64,000 bases of DNA from the NCBI GenBank assembly GCA_007026445.1, contig VDMD01000074.1, forward strand, positions 62,001 through 126,000. The letters run 5' to 3'. The notes beneath the pieces are model-generated. The model was not told the DNA's origin. It did not search any database and saw only the letters and a list, made by a program, of their open reading frames with translations. Positions 11,451-23,302 of the stretch are shown in pieces. How positions within the stretch are numbered: position 1 is the stretch's first letter; each line of letters starts with the position of its first letter. Origin of the DNA: Schizophyllum amplum (taxonomy: Eukaryota > Basidiomycota > Agaricomycetes > Agaricales > Schizophyllaceae). The translations under genes and the position numbers were made by a program.

Positions 11451-12425
11451 GGCCGCGCGTGCATGGCTGAAGAGAACATGTCAACGGTTGATGGACGTTG
11501 ACTTTTCGACCACATTCACGACCGTCTAACCTTCAATGAGGACTACTAGACATCAAGTTGCTGGCGCGTGCGTCTGCATGCAGCGTCCGGCACCTCGAGA
11601 ACGAGGCTTGACGTATGTCGGGACAATCTGGGAGTGTATACACCGTCCCTATGTAGATTTACCGACTCCTGTGCCCTCTGGGTGATGAACAGCATGTCCT
11701 GCTCGAGTTCTTCGACTGCAACACCCTCAAGCACAACTTGCACCGCATCAAGACACGGGAAAGAGCAACCTGCGGCATAGCCCAACAGTCAACAGCACGT
11801 CTGCACGCAGCGCATGCAAGCCACCTTACCACACAAGTCTCAAGCATCATGCGGTATGCTTGCGCCGCGGCCAATCTTGAAAAGCTGGCTGAATGGATCC
11901 CTCTGGGCAGGACCTCAGAATCAGATGCTCACCGCCGAATCCCTCAAGAAGTGGTGGACGATGAAGCTGAAGTACGCTGCAAGTTCCGGACCTGTATTTG
12001 CGACTTGAATGGACCTTGCCACACATCATCTGTTGATCTACACCTGTGGGTCCAAGCTAGTTGATTACACGTGATACAGCCATCAAGCCACGCCGTCGCC
12101 GTAGGACTGGGCCTGATCTGCTGAAATTGAACGAGAACAAAGTCCGCCTTCTACTTACTTTCTCAACAAGGTCATATTTGCTCTACATGCGCTCCCAAGC
12201 TTGTAACCCTCTTCGTGGTCACTGAAGCGGTCCTTTCGAACCCTTCAGCGTCTCGTGGTCGTGCGTAGAAGCGCTTGTCCGCTCCAGCGCCCGGTGCGAA
12301 GCTATTCATATGGTGATACCGCCTGGCGTATGCATATGGCGTCCCATTCACGCACATGCATCGCCATCTGCGCGTTGGGCACGCTATAAGATGACCACGA
12401 CACGTCCGGGTTGGCCGTACCCGCG
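11451..12425. other. Intergenic between the two arrestin-like genes
   Basis: No supported gene. Short open stretches on both strands have no recognisable domains and no consistent splice pattern. Confidence 0.5.
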
Positions 12426-14126
12426 ATGAGCCTCCCTTCGCACTCGCTGCCGTTCCCCTCGCCGCCTCTTCCTTCCGCGGGGCCACAAACGTTGGATCCC
12501 CGCGTATATGTCAGGGATCATCAATGGCCGCGACCACGAGGGGTCTTCACGAAGCGCTCGAAGAACGGCGAGGTCGTTCTTCAGCTAGGCGCTCAAGAAG
12601 AAGGCACGTCGTACCCTGTATACGGCAGCGGAGCACGCATCGAGGGCGCGGTACTCGTCCAGCGGACGGATGGTGCACGGAGCGTGGAAGTGAAGGTGTG
12701 TGGCATGCAGATCGCTGCCGACAGTCGCTGATTTGATGACAGATGGAGGGTAAGCTACGTTTGAAAGAGATGGGCGAAGGTGGAACCAGCTCGGTCAGGT
12801 TATGCCTGGAATCGACCCTTCTGTGGATCCGCGATCCACAACATGCAGAATGCCCTGCGTCCCTTCCCTTCCGATTCCAATTACCTTCGACTTTCGAAGC
12901 AGAGGGAAGAACATATGTACGTCCACTATCTGATCCATGCACTGCTCTGGATTGCTCATCTTCGTCGCAGCCTTTACCACCCTCGCATACGGTCAAACTA
13001 TCCGGGCTACCCGGATTCTTCGCAAACATAGAAGTGCGCGTTTTCATGTGCATCACGCTCATTACACTGACTGGATTCTCCAAGTACACGCTTATTGCCA
13101 CCTTACACCGCCCTCCATCTGGGCCTAATCTTCCCCTTGTCAAATCCAGCTTCCTCGGTATCAGCCCTGGGACCATGTGCGTATTGCAGTACTCATCGCT
13201 CCATCTTCTTCAGCTGACGCTAGCCCGCTTGGCTGTAACAAAGTACCGTCTCCACGCCTTTTCTCTATTACCCGCGAACGCGACCACCGGACCCGCTTCC
13301 TCACGCTCTTCCCCTCTTCCGGCACGGCTTTAGGTCCGTGCCAGAATGGAAGTGCCACGACGCCCTCATTGAACCTCAAAGCGCGGGCGGCATACAGAGC
13401 ATCGCCGTCAAGCTTTACTTGCCCACCGCACGCGTATTCTCCATCACACAGAAGATCCCCTTCCACCTCTCTTTCCACTCCACGTCGCATACGCTCGCCA
13501 TGTTCCTCCCAGTGGGTCCGACCGCACATTTTCTCAGCGGGAAACGCCCAACACGCTTGCAACTCCTTCGCCAATCCGCGGTTGACGTGCGGTGCGTTCT
13601 GATTATATTGACGGCCGCCAACGGGAGCTCACGCTGCAGGTGACGCTCAGGAATGCGACCGGCATGGGTACGAAGACCGACATGTGGCGTGTCGACCGCA
13701 TTGGCGAAGCGACGTTCCGGCACGCGGTAGGCTTCATATCACCTCTTTCGGACTCGACCTGACCTGGCAGCAGGGCGACGGTCCCACTTGGAGCGCCTTC
13801 TCCGGGGCAATTAGCATCGAGAACGGGACGAGCGTCCCTGGGTTTCGAGCGGCCGGGCTGAGTATCAAGGTTCTTCGCTCCGCCGTATCTGCATGGCCCT
13901 CGTGCTGACCATCTTCTGTCACAAGGACTGCATCGTTCTGTCGGTATCGCCACCCGATAGTCACAGGTCGCCATTCAATGAGCTCAGGCAGACGATCCCC
14001 GTGCGTCTTACGACGGACGCATGGACCGACGACCCACCACCACCGCCCTCCTACATACCTCATTTCTCGCCACCGCCAGGACTAGTCGCGGATAATCACT
14101 TATCTATGGGCCCAATCACGACATAG
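12426..14126 (+). CDS. Arrestin-like protein (copy B)
   Basis: Starts MSLPSHSLPFPSPPLPSAG; the first exon contains GEVVLQLGAQEEGTSYPVYG and GARIEGAVLV. An intron then leads to MEGKLRLKEMGEG and LPFRFQLPSTFEAEGRTY, aligning with LNGRM... and VPSTFVDKDG of copy A. Later exons carry RTRPPDPLPHALPLFRHG, KLYLPTARVFSITQKIPFHL and QLLRQSAVDVRNATGMGTK. The last join needs an intron at 13592-13650, which restores frame with canonical ends. The C-terminal exons read GPTWSAFSGAISIENG, DCIVLSVSPPDS and LTTDAWTDD, stop at 14124-14126. Intact arrestin fold, probably a membrane-trafficking adaptor. The proline-rich tail PPPPPSYIPHF could be a WW-domain ligand for a Rsp5-type ligase; that is inference. Confidence 0.75.
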
Positions 14127-14368
14127 CAGCGCACCATCGCAGCCGTGCTTGCTTACGCTGTAACTTATCATGATGTTCGTGCACGAATCATTGTAGCATT
14201 AGCGGGTTGTATTCCATGTAGGGTATCGTTATTGAGGTTTGCCATAGCAGCCTCCCCGTTATACAGGTTGAGAGATACGATTGTACATTGATAATTGTGA
14301 TGCGCGAGCTGGCTATGAGGGCTTCAGTACTTCGCGAGTAATGGAGGATAATGCAGATGTTTCGCACC

Positions 14369-14870
14369 TTACTTGGCGGGGCCCTGACCACCGTGCAGAC
14401 CGGAACGCTCACCATTGAGGATCTCTTGACCCTCTTGCTTCAGTTCTTCCTGTAGATGAGATATCTTAGCATGGGACGAACAAGCGACAGCGTATGAAAG
14501 TCGTACCTTGCCCAATACGGTCCCGCGTGTCTTTTTGGCAGCGGCTGTAAGCAGTGTTAGCAGAAGAACACATGTTTGCAGGAGACTGCAACTCACCAAT
14601 GACCTGCTCCTTGAAGGGCACCTTCTCGTGAACCTCACTGCCATCCCCAGGTTGGGTGGAGCCTGACGGCGAATGTCTTAGAACGAGGCACTAACCACTC
14701 GAGAATCACGCACCTTGTTGAGGCACACTGTTTGTACGCGTCGGCTGCGCGACTTCCGAAGGCATGGTGGGATGGTACGAGGTAGCACTGTCGTTCGTGC
14801 TCGGATCGATGATGTGACCAGAAGGTTGCTCAGAGCGCGCAGCGGTTTCCTTCGAGATGGGGGTAGACAT
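14369..14870 (-). CDS. Small CsbD/Hmp1-like conserved protein
   Basis: Four exons on the minus strand start with MSTPISKETAARSEQPSG and end with GERSGLHGGQGPAK and a TAA at 14369-14371, about 114 residues. The core reads VPFKEQVIAAAKKTRG, TVLGKEELKQEGQEILNGE, which resembles the CsbD/Hmp1-like small acidic proteins of fungi (PFKEQV..KKTRGT.LGK.E.KE.G..IL.GE). Some fungal members were described as stress-induced or cruciform-DNA-binding; no catalytic role is known. The first 60 residues are Ser/Thr-rich and probably disordered. The gene shares a 272-bp divergent promoter with QNG1. Confidence 0.65.
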
Positions 14871-15142
14871 CGCGTTATTGTTCTTTCAAATGGAATGGAT
14901 GAGAGGATGGTGGTATGAAGTGAAGACTAGCTGCAGCGCGACGCGCGCTCTTATAAGGCGCGCGCCACCAAGTAGGTGCATGACGTCGCGTAACGTCATG
15001 GTTTGCTTTACATCGAGTGATAAGATAGCCGTGCGATTAGATCACAGCTAGCGTGTGAATTGTGATAACGGCGATCATATCGCGAGCACGCCCCTGTCGA
15101 TCCTTCTCCTTCGTCTTTCTCTTTTCGAGAGAAGTTTTGGCC
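14871..15142. promoter_or_regulatory. Divergent promoter with paired bZIP-type half sites
   Basis: 272 bp between the CsbD-like gene (minus) and QNG1 (plus). An inverted repeat CATGACGT...ACGTCATG sits at 14979-15000, giving two outward TGACGT/ACGTCA sites of the ATF/CREB-AP-1 class with a 6-bp spacer. A TATA-like CTTATAAGG at 14949-14957 lies about 80 bp upstream of the minus-strand start and could serve the CsbD-like gene. Stress-type bZIP regulation is inference. Confidence 0.5.
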
Positions 15143-16924
15143 ATGACCGTCATCACCCATAGCTCTGATGACTCCATAATGGATGAGAGGCGCTTGAAAT
15201 TTGTCTCCCAGAACGCAGAGCTTCCGAGTATCGACGAAAATCCAGTGATCGACGGATGCAAGTTCGCGCACGAGGTGCGTTGTCCTGGCCTTCACTGGTG
15301 TAGAACAAGCATCTGAACCCCTTCGATAGCGAACGGACATAGTAGAAATAGACGAAGAGGGCGTCTACGCCGCTGCACAATACGTACGTCGCGTCACTCT
15401 CAACATCGGCTTCCGTTCCCTCACCATCTCCGCTGCATCAGATTCACCACAAGATGTCTTCCGAATCATACAGCCCACAAACATGGCGCACCCACCCTCT
15501 GCATATTATTCCCGATGATAGGCGACCACTGCACGACGCGGCAAACGTTCGGGTCTTGGATTGGCTCTTCCTAATCTCCTCCCTCAATTTCAGCTTCTGG
15601 TCGGAAAAGGAGGGGTCGCCCGCGCGCTACGGAGTCGAATGGCAGGAGAGCTGGACCTCACCGAAGCCAAGGGTCTACACAGGATACTGGAGCCTTGTTG
15701 CGGCGTTGAACCGAGGTGAGTTACGTCTCTTCGCCCCGTATGTGAGCATCGCCCGCATCGTCAAGTCATCCACTCTCTGACTTTGACGCTTGGCAGCACT
15801 TAGCGAAGGAGTTCGCATCACAGACCCTGCATTTTACGCTTCGGAGGGAAATTGCCCCGACGCCCTCATCGCTCATATCTTTCGGCGAGCACGCCAGTCC
15901 AAGGAGGACATTCCCTTGTCAGAAGACCGAGTAAAGATCATGCGCCAGAACGGCAAGATACTTTGCGAGGTACGTTGTTTGACTTATCAGTCATGCGCCG
16001 CATCCTGGGACTCGCGCGCTGACTACCTTTACAGCGATTCGGCGGCTCCTTTGGCGGATTCATCGACGCTTTTCAGCAGCGGTTCTCTAGGCAGGGCACC
16101 GCTCTCGACTTAGTGCAGATGGTCATCGCAGACTTTCCGTCCTTCCGAGACGAGGTAGTTTTTGAGGGAAGAAAAGGTATGTTGGCCACATATCAATTGC
16201 TCCGACCGTTATTCGTTACTGTCGCTCTTTCTCCCGCTACCATTCGTATCTTTCTACCCGCCTCATAATCTCAATATCTACCATCACGTGGACGTTGTAC
16301 TGACAAGGGGATACAGTGTACATCTGGAAGCGTGCACAAATTCTCGTTGCGGAGCTCTGGGCAGCCTTTTTTCCAGATTCCACTTCATCCCCCGCGCTCG
16401 CCGAAAGTTCTACATTACCCCAGCAAATCTCTACCGCCTCAACCTCGACCTCACCCGCCTCTAGTTCTGCCCCCACCTGGACTCCATCTCACCCCCTTTT
16501 CCCCGGCCCCCGTGGTGCCGCAATACACGCTCTCACCATGTTCGCCGACTATCGCGTCCCACAAATCCTCCACCACCTGCGCATTCTGCGCTACTCGCCC
16601 TCCTTGACCGAGAAGCTTTCTACGCACATGTACTTGGAGTCAGGGAGCCCTGAGGAGGTTGCGCTGCGCGCGGCGAGCGTTCTATCGGTGGAGATGGTAC
16701 GAGAGAGGATTGGGAGGATTATAGCGGAGGAAAAGGACAGGAAGGGTGAGATAGGCGGACAGAGCGGGATGAACGGACACTGCGGCGACGAAGTCAGCAG
16801 CGTTCTCATTGACTTCTACCTCTGGGATCTGGCGAAGCGGGTCGAGGGCGGAACGGAGCGAGTGGAGGGGATCGAGACGGCAGACATGCTCCCAGCGCAT
16901 AGAACGCGGAGTATCTGGTATTGA
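15143..16924 (+). CDS. QNG1: Queuosine salvage protein / queuosine 5'-phosphate N-glycosylase
   Basis: Six exons (15143-15274, 15330-15383, 15454-15715, 15797-15969, 16035-16176, 16317-16924) give about 456 residues. The protein contains LDWLFLISSLNFSFWSE, TGYWSLVAALNRA, FGGSFGGFIDAF, VQMVIADFPSFRDEVVFEG, YIWKRAQILVAELWAAF, LTMFADYRVPQIL, SSVLIDFYLWDLAKRV and C-terminal HRTRSIWY, matching the Q_salvage (DUF2419) family along its whole length. These enzymes release the queuine base so it can be reused for tRNA modification, a salvage route in eukaryotes that cannot make queuine. The first two short exons supply the N-terminal VEIDEEGVYAAAQY that aligns with the human protein, supporting the upstream start over the ATG at 15454. 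A low-complexity Ser/Pro insert follows AELWAAF. Confidence 0.9.
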
Positions 16925-17184
16925 ATGAGTACCTTGCGTCATGATACCTCCCGCTCACCTCAGATATATCTCGTGCGATTTGCCTTGCAATACCTCCGGG
17001 TGTGTGTTCTTCGCTGCAGTACTGAATGAGTCGAACTGTCATACACGTGACCGTGGACATTGCGGACTTTGCCGATCTGAGGACGTCGACGTCGCATTTG
17101 ACTGTATTTGTCTTTCCGCCTCCTCCTTTCTGCGCTTGAAGACATTCGCCGGAATACGGAACTCAACCTTTGGTCACCACCACG

Positions 17185-18883
17185 ATGCATCCCGCGCTCA
17201 CAATTCCCGAGCTCTGCTTCGCTATAAGCACAGCAGGAGTGCTACATAAGGCTGACATCTATAGCCTCACGTTGGTGTCTCGTTTCTGGAATGACATCGC
17301 GGAAGTCGTTCTTTGGGAGAGCTTGGACAGCCTTCTCCCGCTGATGTGCTTGCTCCCGAATGATGCTTGGGCGGTGAGTGCTTGTCTTCTCGTCTGCCTT
17401 CGATGTAGACCATAGTACATACTTAGCTCAATAATATTCACGCAGAATAATCATCAACATCCCCACTTCGTCAGTACTCTCAAATCTCCGCTCAGCGCAT
17501 CGTTTGCTGACGCTACCTCCTCTAACTTAGAGCCTACAGCGCCCGCTTCACCCCGAAGACTGGGATATCTTCAGCACCCGTGCTAACCTCGTCAAGAGGA
17601 TATACCTCCGATTCGACGAGATTTCCCTCCGCGATCAAGGATGGATCGTCCAGTCCCCGCCAGCGGCGTCGATGTTGCCCCAGCTGCATACGCTGCACGT
17701 CAATGGATGCGCGAATCCGGAAATCAGCGCCAACTTCCTGTCCCTCCTGTTCTCACCGACCACCACGATGATAAAACTGCAGGATATATCCCACTGGCGC
17801 ATCCTGGATTGGCGCCCAATATTCTCGCAGTGCCCACGTGTCGACCACGTAGCCGTCGATAACTGGCTTCTTGGTAAAGGCAACGGTTCGACGCACACTG
17901 TCTTCTGTATGTCGTTACTCAAGGCATTGACGACCTGCGAGCATCTCACACGTGTACGCCTCTCTATCGACTTTCGTTATGGCCATGACTTCGTGCTCGC
18001 TCTCGCGGCATGTCCGGCACTCGACGACCTGATATTCGCGCTTCAGGGCGAGGAGGAGGATCTCCCGCCCACGACGCTGAATATCCCGTATCCGAGCTTC
18101 CCATCGCTGAGATCGCTATACTGCTTCTTCGGCCCGATGTCTCTCATCCATTCCATCATCGCGTCTCATCATGCACGCCCATTAACCGCTATACATGTGG
18201 AGGGGCCGCTATACACGCAGGGCGCGTTGGTGGAGCTATTGGTTGCAGTAAAGGAGCACTGCGATCAAGGGACACTGGCCGAGTTTCACTTGGAGGGGGA
18301 ATGCATGGCGGTGAACCTGCGCAAAACCGTCACCCTACGACTGGACGTCCTGGCGCCCCTTGCCGCCTTCCGTGCTCTGTCGCATGTCACTCTGCTTGGG
18401 ATGACCGACATCGAGCTGGATAGTGCAGCGTGCGAGGAGATGGCGGGGTGGTGGCCATGTCTGATGGAGTTCAACGTCGGCCAAACTACTACGCCGGTGA
18501 AGACGCATTGCGCTCTGTCCGCCGTGGCCTTTTTTGCGCGTCTGTGTCCGCAACTGGCGCGTCTTCGCCTGCCGCATATCGACGCCAGTGAGGTCCCGGA
18601 TGTTCAGGATGGTGACGCGCAACCGGTGAAGCCCTCTGGAAAGCTGAGGCCGCTCTTCGAGCTCGTGTTGGATGACGCGCCCATAGCAGACCCAGAAAAG
18701 GTAGCGAAGTACCTCCTGCACATATTCCCGTCCATAAAGTCGGCTGAATACAATGCGGGGGGCACTGCAGATGGTTGGCCAGAAAACATGGGCACCTACC
18801 GCGACCGCGTTTCCAGGCAGCGGACGGAGGCATGGAAACAGGTGAACAAGATAATACAATGCAGTAGATATCCGCAATACTAG
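17185..18883 (+). CDS. F-box-like protein with long leucine-rich C-terminal region
   Basis: The N-terminus reads LTIPELCFAISTAGVLHKAD, then SLTLVSRFWNDIAEVVLWES, which is an F-box-like helix set (..LVSR.W...A...LW..). The main exon, starting at about 17540 with RPLHPEDWDIFSTR, continues open to the TAG at 18881-18883 and holds irregular leucine-rich units (LPQLHTLHVNGC, HLTRVRLSIDF, CPALDDLIFAL, FRALSHVTLLGMTDI, CPQLARLRLPHID). A 24-nt microexon (17446-17469, NNHQHPHF) may lie between. Such proteins are large, lineage-specific families in Agaricomycetes, presumed substrate receptors of SCF ubiquitin ligases; the target is unknown. Convergent with the next F-box gene. Confidence 0.75.
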
Positions 18884-19248
18884 TGTACGATTGGGATTCG
18901 GACACTCAAACACAACCACAGTAACCACATCTTCGGAGTCGCCGAGCGCGACATCGTAGCCTAGCCGGCGTACCTGTAATACTGCGACAAGCGCACCTCG
19001 TTGCATTTCATGGGTCTGACTGGCTCTATACACGTGGTGGTGTCCTTGATATACTGAGGAGGGATGAAGAGATGTCAATTCAATATCGTGTCTGTTGAGG
19101 CTGAGCGCTGAGGCCGCATAGCAAATATAAACGGAGATCTATAGACTATGATCAGTATCATATGGACCAGATATGTGAGCTACAGGGGTATGCGGCTCGC
19201 AAGAGGCTCACCAGGCTTGGCCGAGAATCCAGTAGCATGTATACTGGT
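18884..19248. other. Convergent 3' intergenic region of two F-box genes
   Basis: No gene seen; both neighbours end here. Confidence 0.5.
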
Positions 19249-20754
19249 CTACGTGGCCAAGACAAACATCGATTTCAGCGCAGCGATAGGGCGCAAAGCG
19301 CAGGTGCGCGCAGTCTCTCGAGACCCGCACATACCCCGTAGATAGTCTTCGAACTGCATCGGCAAATTGCAATATTGGAACATGACGGTCATCTTTGCGA
19401 GGCTCGGTAGAAGCGGCACCCGATCGTCTGAGCACGTCAACCGTTCGACGACGCGCTCCGTGAACACAGACGATTTGTGACGCATTATCCCGATTTCCAT
19501 TTCTTCGAGCTCGTCTAGTCTCTCCAAGAATTGTAAGACAGATTCGGGATGGGCAGCGTTTGGTTGGACATCCTTCAAGCTCAGGCGTTTGATGGCCAAG
19601 GGCTGAGGAGAGCGAGATAAAAATGTGGTGAGGGCGAGAAAGGGGTCGGTCATTGACAGACCGATGCCGGTGCCACCCATGTGATTGACATGAATGGTGT
19701 TGACGACAGGCGTAGTGATACGCTCGAGGAGTCCGTAGGCATATCCCGAAATTTCGAGGACAAGCAGGGCGCGCATCTCGACAGCATGTGCATCCGAGTT
19801 GACTCCGATGTGCGACTCGGGGACCGACATGGCCAGGTTCAGGTGGGTCAGAGTACTGCTGCTGTACCGAAGGCACGCGAAGAGGGTCTCGGTCCTGAAG
19901 TCGATCTCTGCGTCGATCTTCATCGAGAGGTGAGTGAGCGCTGGGAAGGCGGGCATCGCAAAGTGGATCTCCGGGTTAACGAAAATAATCCTGTCACCGA
20001 TAGATAATTGTAGTGTCCGCAGGTTCAACGCGCCAGACAAGAAGTCGAGCGCATCCGGCGTCACACGCTCGTTCATAATGAGGCGCGCAACCTCTAGGGA
20101 TGGGAGATCGACGACAGGCAGCCTCGAAAAGGTTTCACAGTCACCGTCCAGTGCGATAGACTGCCAGCGATGAGCGTGGGGAAAAAGCTGGCGGAGAAGC
20201 GGATTGAGATATTCGTCATAGTCTCTCAATAGATGGATTATATGGAGTGGTAGGATTCCAGCGAGGGCCGCCTCTTCTGCAAAAACAGTGTCGGGTGGAG
20301 CTATACCGCTGAAAAGCTGCGACGATATGCGTGTCCATAGCGTTGGCGTATGCCGTGCTATGCTCCGCCAAGCGCTGCAGACACGGCTGACCGCGTACAT
20401 GATGTGCTATGACCAGGAGCGGGCATCCACGACGGCGGTCTCCGCAAAGCGGATAAAGATGACGGATAGAATCTCAGGCGGCAGGCGCCGTATGGGGGCA
20501 CCAGCAGCTTTGTTGACGTCCAACTGGGCGCAGACGCGCTCGCGCAGCGCTTGAAGGCGTTCGATTTCGAGGTCTATCTGCGAGACCACGGAGGAGAGTT
20601 CCGAGGACGTCTCATCAATGGAGGTACTCTCCGGCGCGGAGGGAACGTAGCCGTCTCGCAGCATGTCGACGTTGACGAGGGACGCAGCGCGAGCGAGGAG
20701 ATGTAGTGCGTCTCGTATGAGTGAGGGCTTGATCTCGCTATTCGATAGCTTCAT
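19249..20754 (-). CDS. F-box protein interrupted by an in-frame TAG
   Basis: From ATG 20754 the frame encodes a coiled-coil-type segment (SSVVSQIDLEIERLQALRER) followed by the F-box core IRRLPPEILSVIFIRFAE, then SWS, a TAG at 20407-20409, and in the same frame HIMYAVSRVCSAWRSIARH, TPTLWTRI, the rest of the F-box, plus about 350 residues of leucine-rich sequence to the stop at 19249. The two halves clearly belong together (F-box plus WTRI signature). A 57-nt phase-0 intron (GTCATC...CATAG) could remove the stop, but it would also delete the second F-box helix VIFIRFAE. So this is a nonsense allele, a base error, a readthrough stop, or an alternatively spliced gene. Otherwise intact. Confidence 0.7.
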
Positions 20755-23302
20755 CTCGCACTGTGAGCCATTAAGTCATTCTTCCCACCTCCCGCAATAT
20801 GCTTAGACATACCTAGCTACTTCAGACGACAGCGAGTGCTCGAAGGCGGTGGTGAACACGGAAAAAGCGTTCGAACTTGCAGGCTGCAGCGCGCAGCTGA
20901 CGCATGTCTCATTCACGTGATACATTTCTCACATTCACGTGATTGGTTCGGCTTCGTCGCAAGTAATCGGTTCGACAAGCACTCTTGACGTGGGGGAAGA
21001 ATCTTCGTTGCACGCTCGAGTCACGATTTCTTGTTCTGCAAAGATACTGTCTGACAAGCATGGCTCTCTCGAAAGACACTGGTTGAGCTAGCGAATGCCG
21101 CCTGAGCCTGGCCGAGCGGCGGTCGAGGACGCAGCGCGAGCGGTCGTGACTCGTCACGGCTGCGGCCAGCACAGCATGGGCACCCTTCAGCTGAGCCATA
21201 CTACCCGATGCGAGTTGACTGCCGTAGTGAGAGCACTTGCCTCGCAAGAACGCTGAGTTGCGGCGGTTACATGTCGCCGGTCCGCGTGCGGGCATCGTCG
21301 CCTTGGGACATCGTCAGCTTGCTTGAGTCGAAGTTGTCTGTCGATTTTGTCAGGCTGTCGTTCGATTTCGCCGCGGACGAAGTCCCTTGCGTCGGGCGAA
21401 GCGCCCGCCCGCATCATGTTTTTTTCTGGAGGGATGTCTAATCTCAGTGCTGCGGTACAGAGGATACGAGAGCTGCTGTAAAGAGGAGTTCACACCCGCC
21501 GTCCACAGTTGCGGCACCAACCCCACTGCCAAAATACAACGTAACAATATACACGCTCACCCGTCGTAGTCGTTTTTCTCTGAGTGCCGCCTCCTCCGCC
21601 CTTATTCGCGCAACGCGCAGGGGCGCCATTCTCGCTTCGTAGGCCGCGACGTCTTTGCACGCCTTGATGTGCCGCGTGCGACCACTTCGAGATGAGAACG
21701 TTCTAGAGCAGTCGTCGCTGAGGCAGTGGTATGTCGTGGACATGGCAGTCGGGCTTGGGAGGGTCCGAGTAGAGTAGAGATGAAAAAGGGGAGAAGATGG
21801 AAAGACGGGCAGAGCAGATTGATATACGCGGAAGCTCGAGCTCGAGGCCCGCCGCGTTCGCTATCGCCACAGTCCAGTCCAGCCCAAGAGATATCGGCAA
21901 GGACTAGGGAGGGTAGTGCGATACTGTGGATGCAGTCGTCATATTACGCGGTGGGAAGGTGGTGCTGCCAGCCTGCTGGATTACGAGAGAACCTCGCGCC
22001 CTGACCCGAATATCGATATTTTGAGGCGTGGCAGTGGAGGGAAGGTACGAGTACGTATCCTGAGTTGAGACGCGCGAAATATAGAGCTATCAGCCGAGTG
22101 ACAAGCGTGTGTCGGACATGGGCGGAGCGTGAGTTCAGCAGATGCGCGCGCCTCAAACGAAGACCTGGAAAAATCGCGGAAGAAATTCTGTGATGGACGT
22201 ATTCGAGGCAGATGTTGGTCCAACTTTAGCTGCTCGGCTAAGCGCAAAGGGCTGGGCCACGCACGGAGGTTTTACGAGAGCGGTGCAGGGGATCGCGCGC
22301 CGCGGGACGGCGGCGCGGGTGGAGGCGCTGACCCGCGCCGCAGACGAACCGGCCGCGCCACGTTGTGGTGTGCTGTGGCGCTGCGCGCCGACTGCGCGAT
22401 GTGACCCGCAGCCGGTGGCGCCGATGGGTTGGGCATCAGCGGGGTCGCCTGGGCACGCGGGGGCGGAGACATTCGGGTTGCGGGGAAGGGAGGGGAGGAC
22501 CGCGTCGCCAAGGTCGTCGCGTGGATAGACGTATTGATTGCCTTTCAAGGCGAGGCTGGGACGGCCGAGACGCTGACGAAAGGAAGGCTGAGGGCAAGCT
22601 GAGGGGGAGTACTTTAACAGAGGGGGGCGTGCGCCGTGCGCGCGTCAACACTTACCCCGCGCACATGATCCTGGACCCCGCTCGGCAGAGGCCGACGGCG
22701 TCGGCGTCGGCGAGGACGGCTGAGACACGCAGCGCCGCGTGCAGCAGGGTGCTCTGCGCACCGCCGCCCCAGAGCGCACATCGGGGCAAGCGTTGGGGGC
22801 GAACAATGCCGTCATTGCGCCGGATCCGGAAAAGGAGGCAGCGGAAAGGGGCAGAAGAAAATCGAACATGGCGGGCGTAACGGCCGTTATCACCGCCGGC
22901 GCGGGGAGTGTTTCGCACGGGGTCGACTTGTATCTTGACCATCACCGTCACCGTCGACGTCGGCGGCCCTCTTAACTCTCCCCGGAACATCGCGGACGAC
23001 GAGCAGACCAGGTCCGTGCGCCCAAGGAGCATCGTTCTGGCGCCCTTGAAAATCGATCGGCTTCCATTTTGGGGCGCTGCACACCCCATTTGCTTGCCCG
23101 CGCCGTGGTCTTTCCTCGGCCGATTACATTTTTTCTCCTTTCACCATCTCAACACCAACGGCCACCACCCCGCAATCACCGCCGCTGACGACGACGAGCA
23201 CGACGAACTCACACCCTGCAGTCGATAACCGATTGGCAGGATTGCGCTGACGTGCGTGCCTTGCCTCCTTCCATCCCCCCGGCGTTAACCCTTTGTAGCA
23301 TC
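20755..23302. other. Long intergenic region and cre1 upstream region
   Basis: Contains one small zinc-finger reading frame (listed separately) and, from about 22250 to 22920, very GC-rich sequence in which several overlapping frames stay open by composition alone. The last part is pyrimidine-rich (about 23120-23180) and has a likely 5'-leader intron (donor GTGCGT at about 23252, acceptor TTTGTAG ending at 23298) just before the cre1 ATG. No other gene supported. Confidence 0.5.
21444..21743 (-). CDS. Small reading frame with a C2HC/C2H2-like zinc finger
   Basis: An ATG at 21743 opens MSTTYHCLSDDCSRTFSS, with C-x4-C-x12-H-x3-C spacing (..SGRTRHIKACK), a single zinc-finger-like unit. A basic, alpha-helical stretch (RVARIRAEEAALREKRLRR) follows, after which a donor GTGAGC could start an intron; the frame otherwise stays open to 21444. 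Single fingers of this kind begin many basidiomycete Plavaka/KDZ transposon proteins, so it may be a transposon fragment. No transposase core is nearby. Confidence 0.35.
   Translation of the reverse strand: MSTTYHCLSDDCSRTFSSRSGRTRHIKACKDVAAYEARMAPLRVARIRAEEAALREKRLRRVSVYIVTLYFGSGVGAATVDGGCELLFTAALVSSVPQH

Noticed and set aside
13592..13650. Frameshift in arrestin copy B
   Set aside because: A canonical 59-nt intron (GTGCGT...CTCAG) restores the frame and yields the expected VDVRNATGMG alignment.
22250..22920. Several overlapping long open frames upstream of cre1
   Set aside because: All frames on both strands are open because of high GC content; none has recognisable domains or splice patterns.
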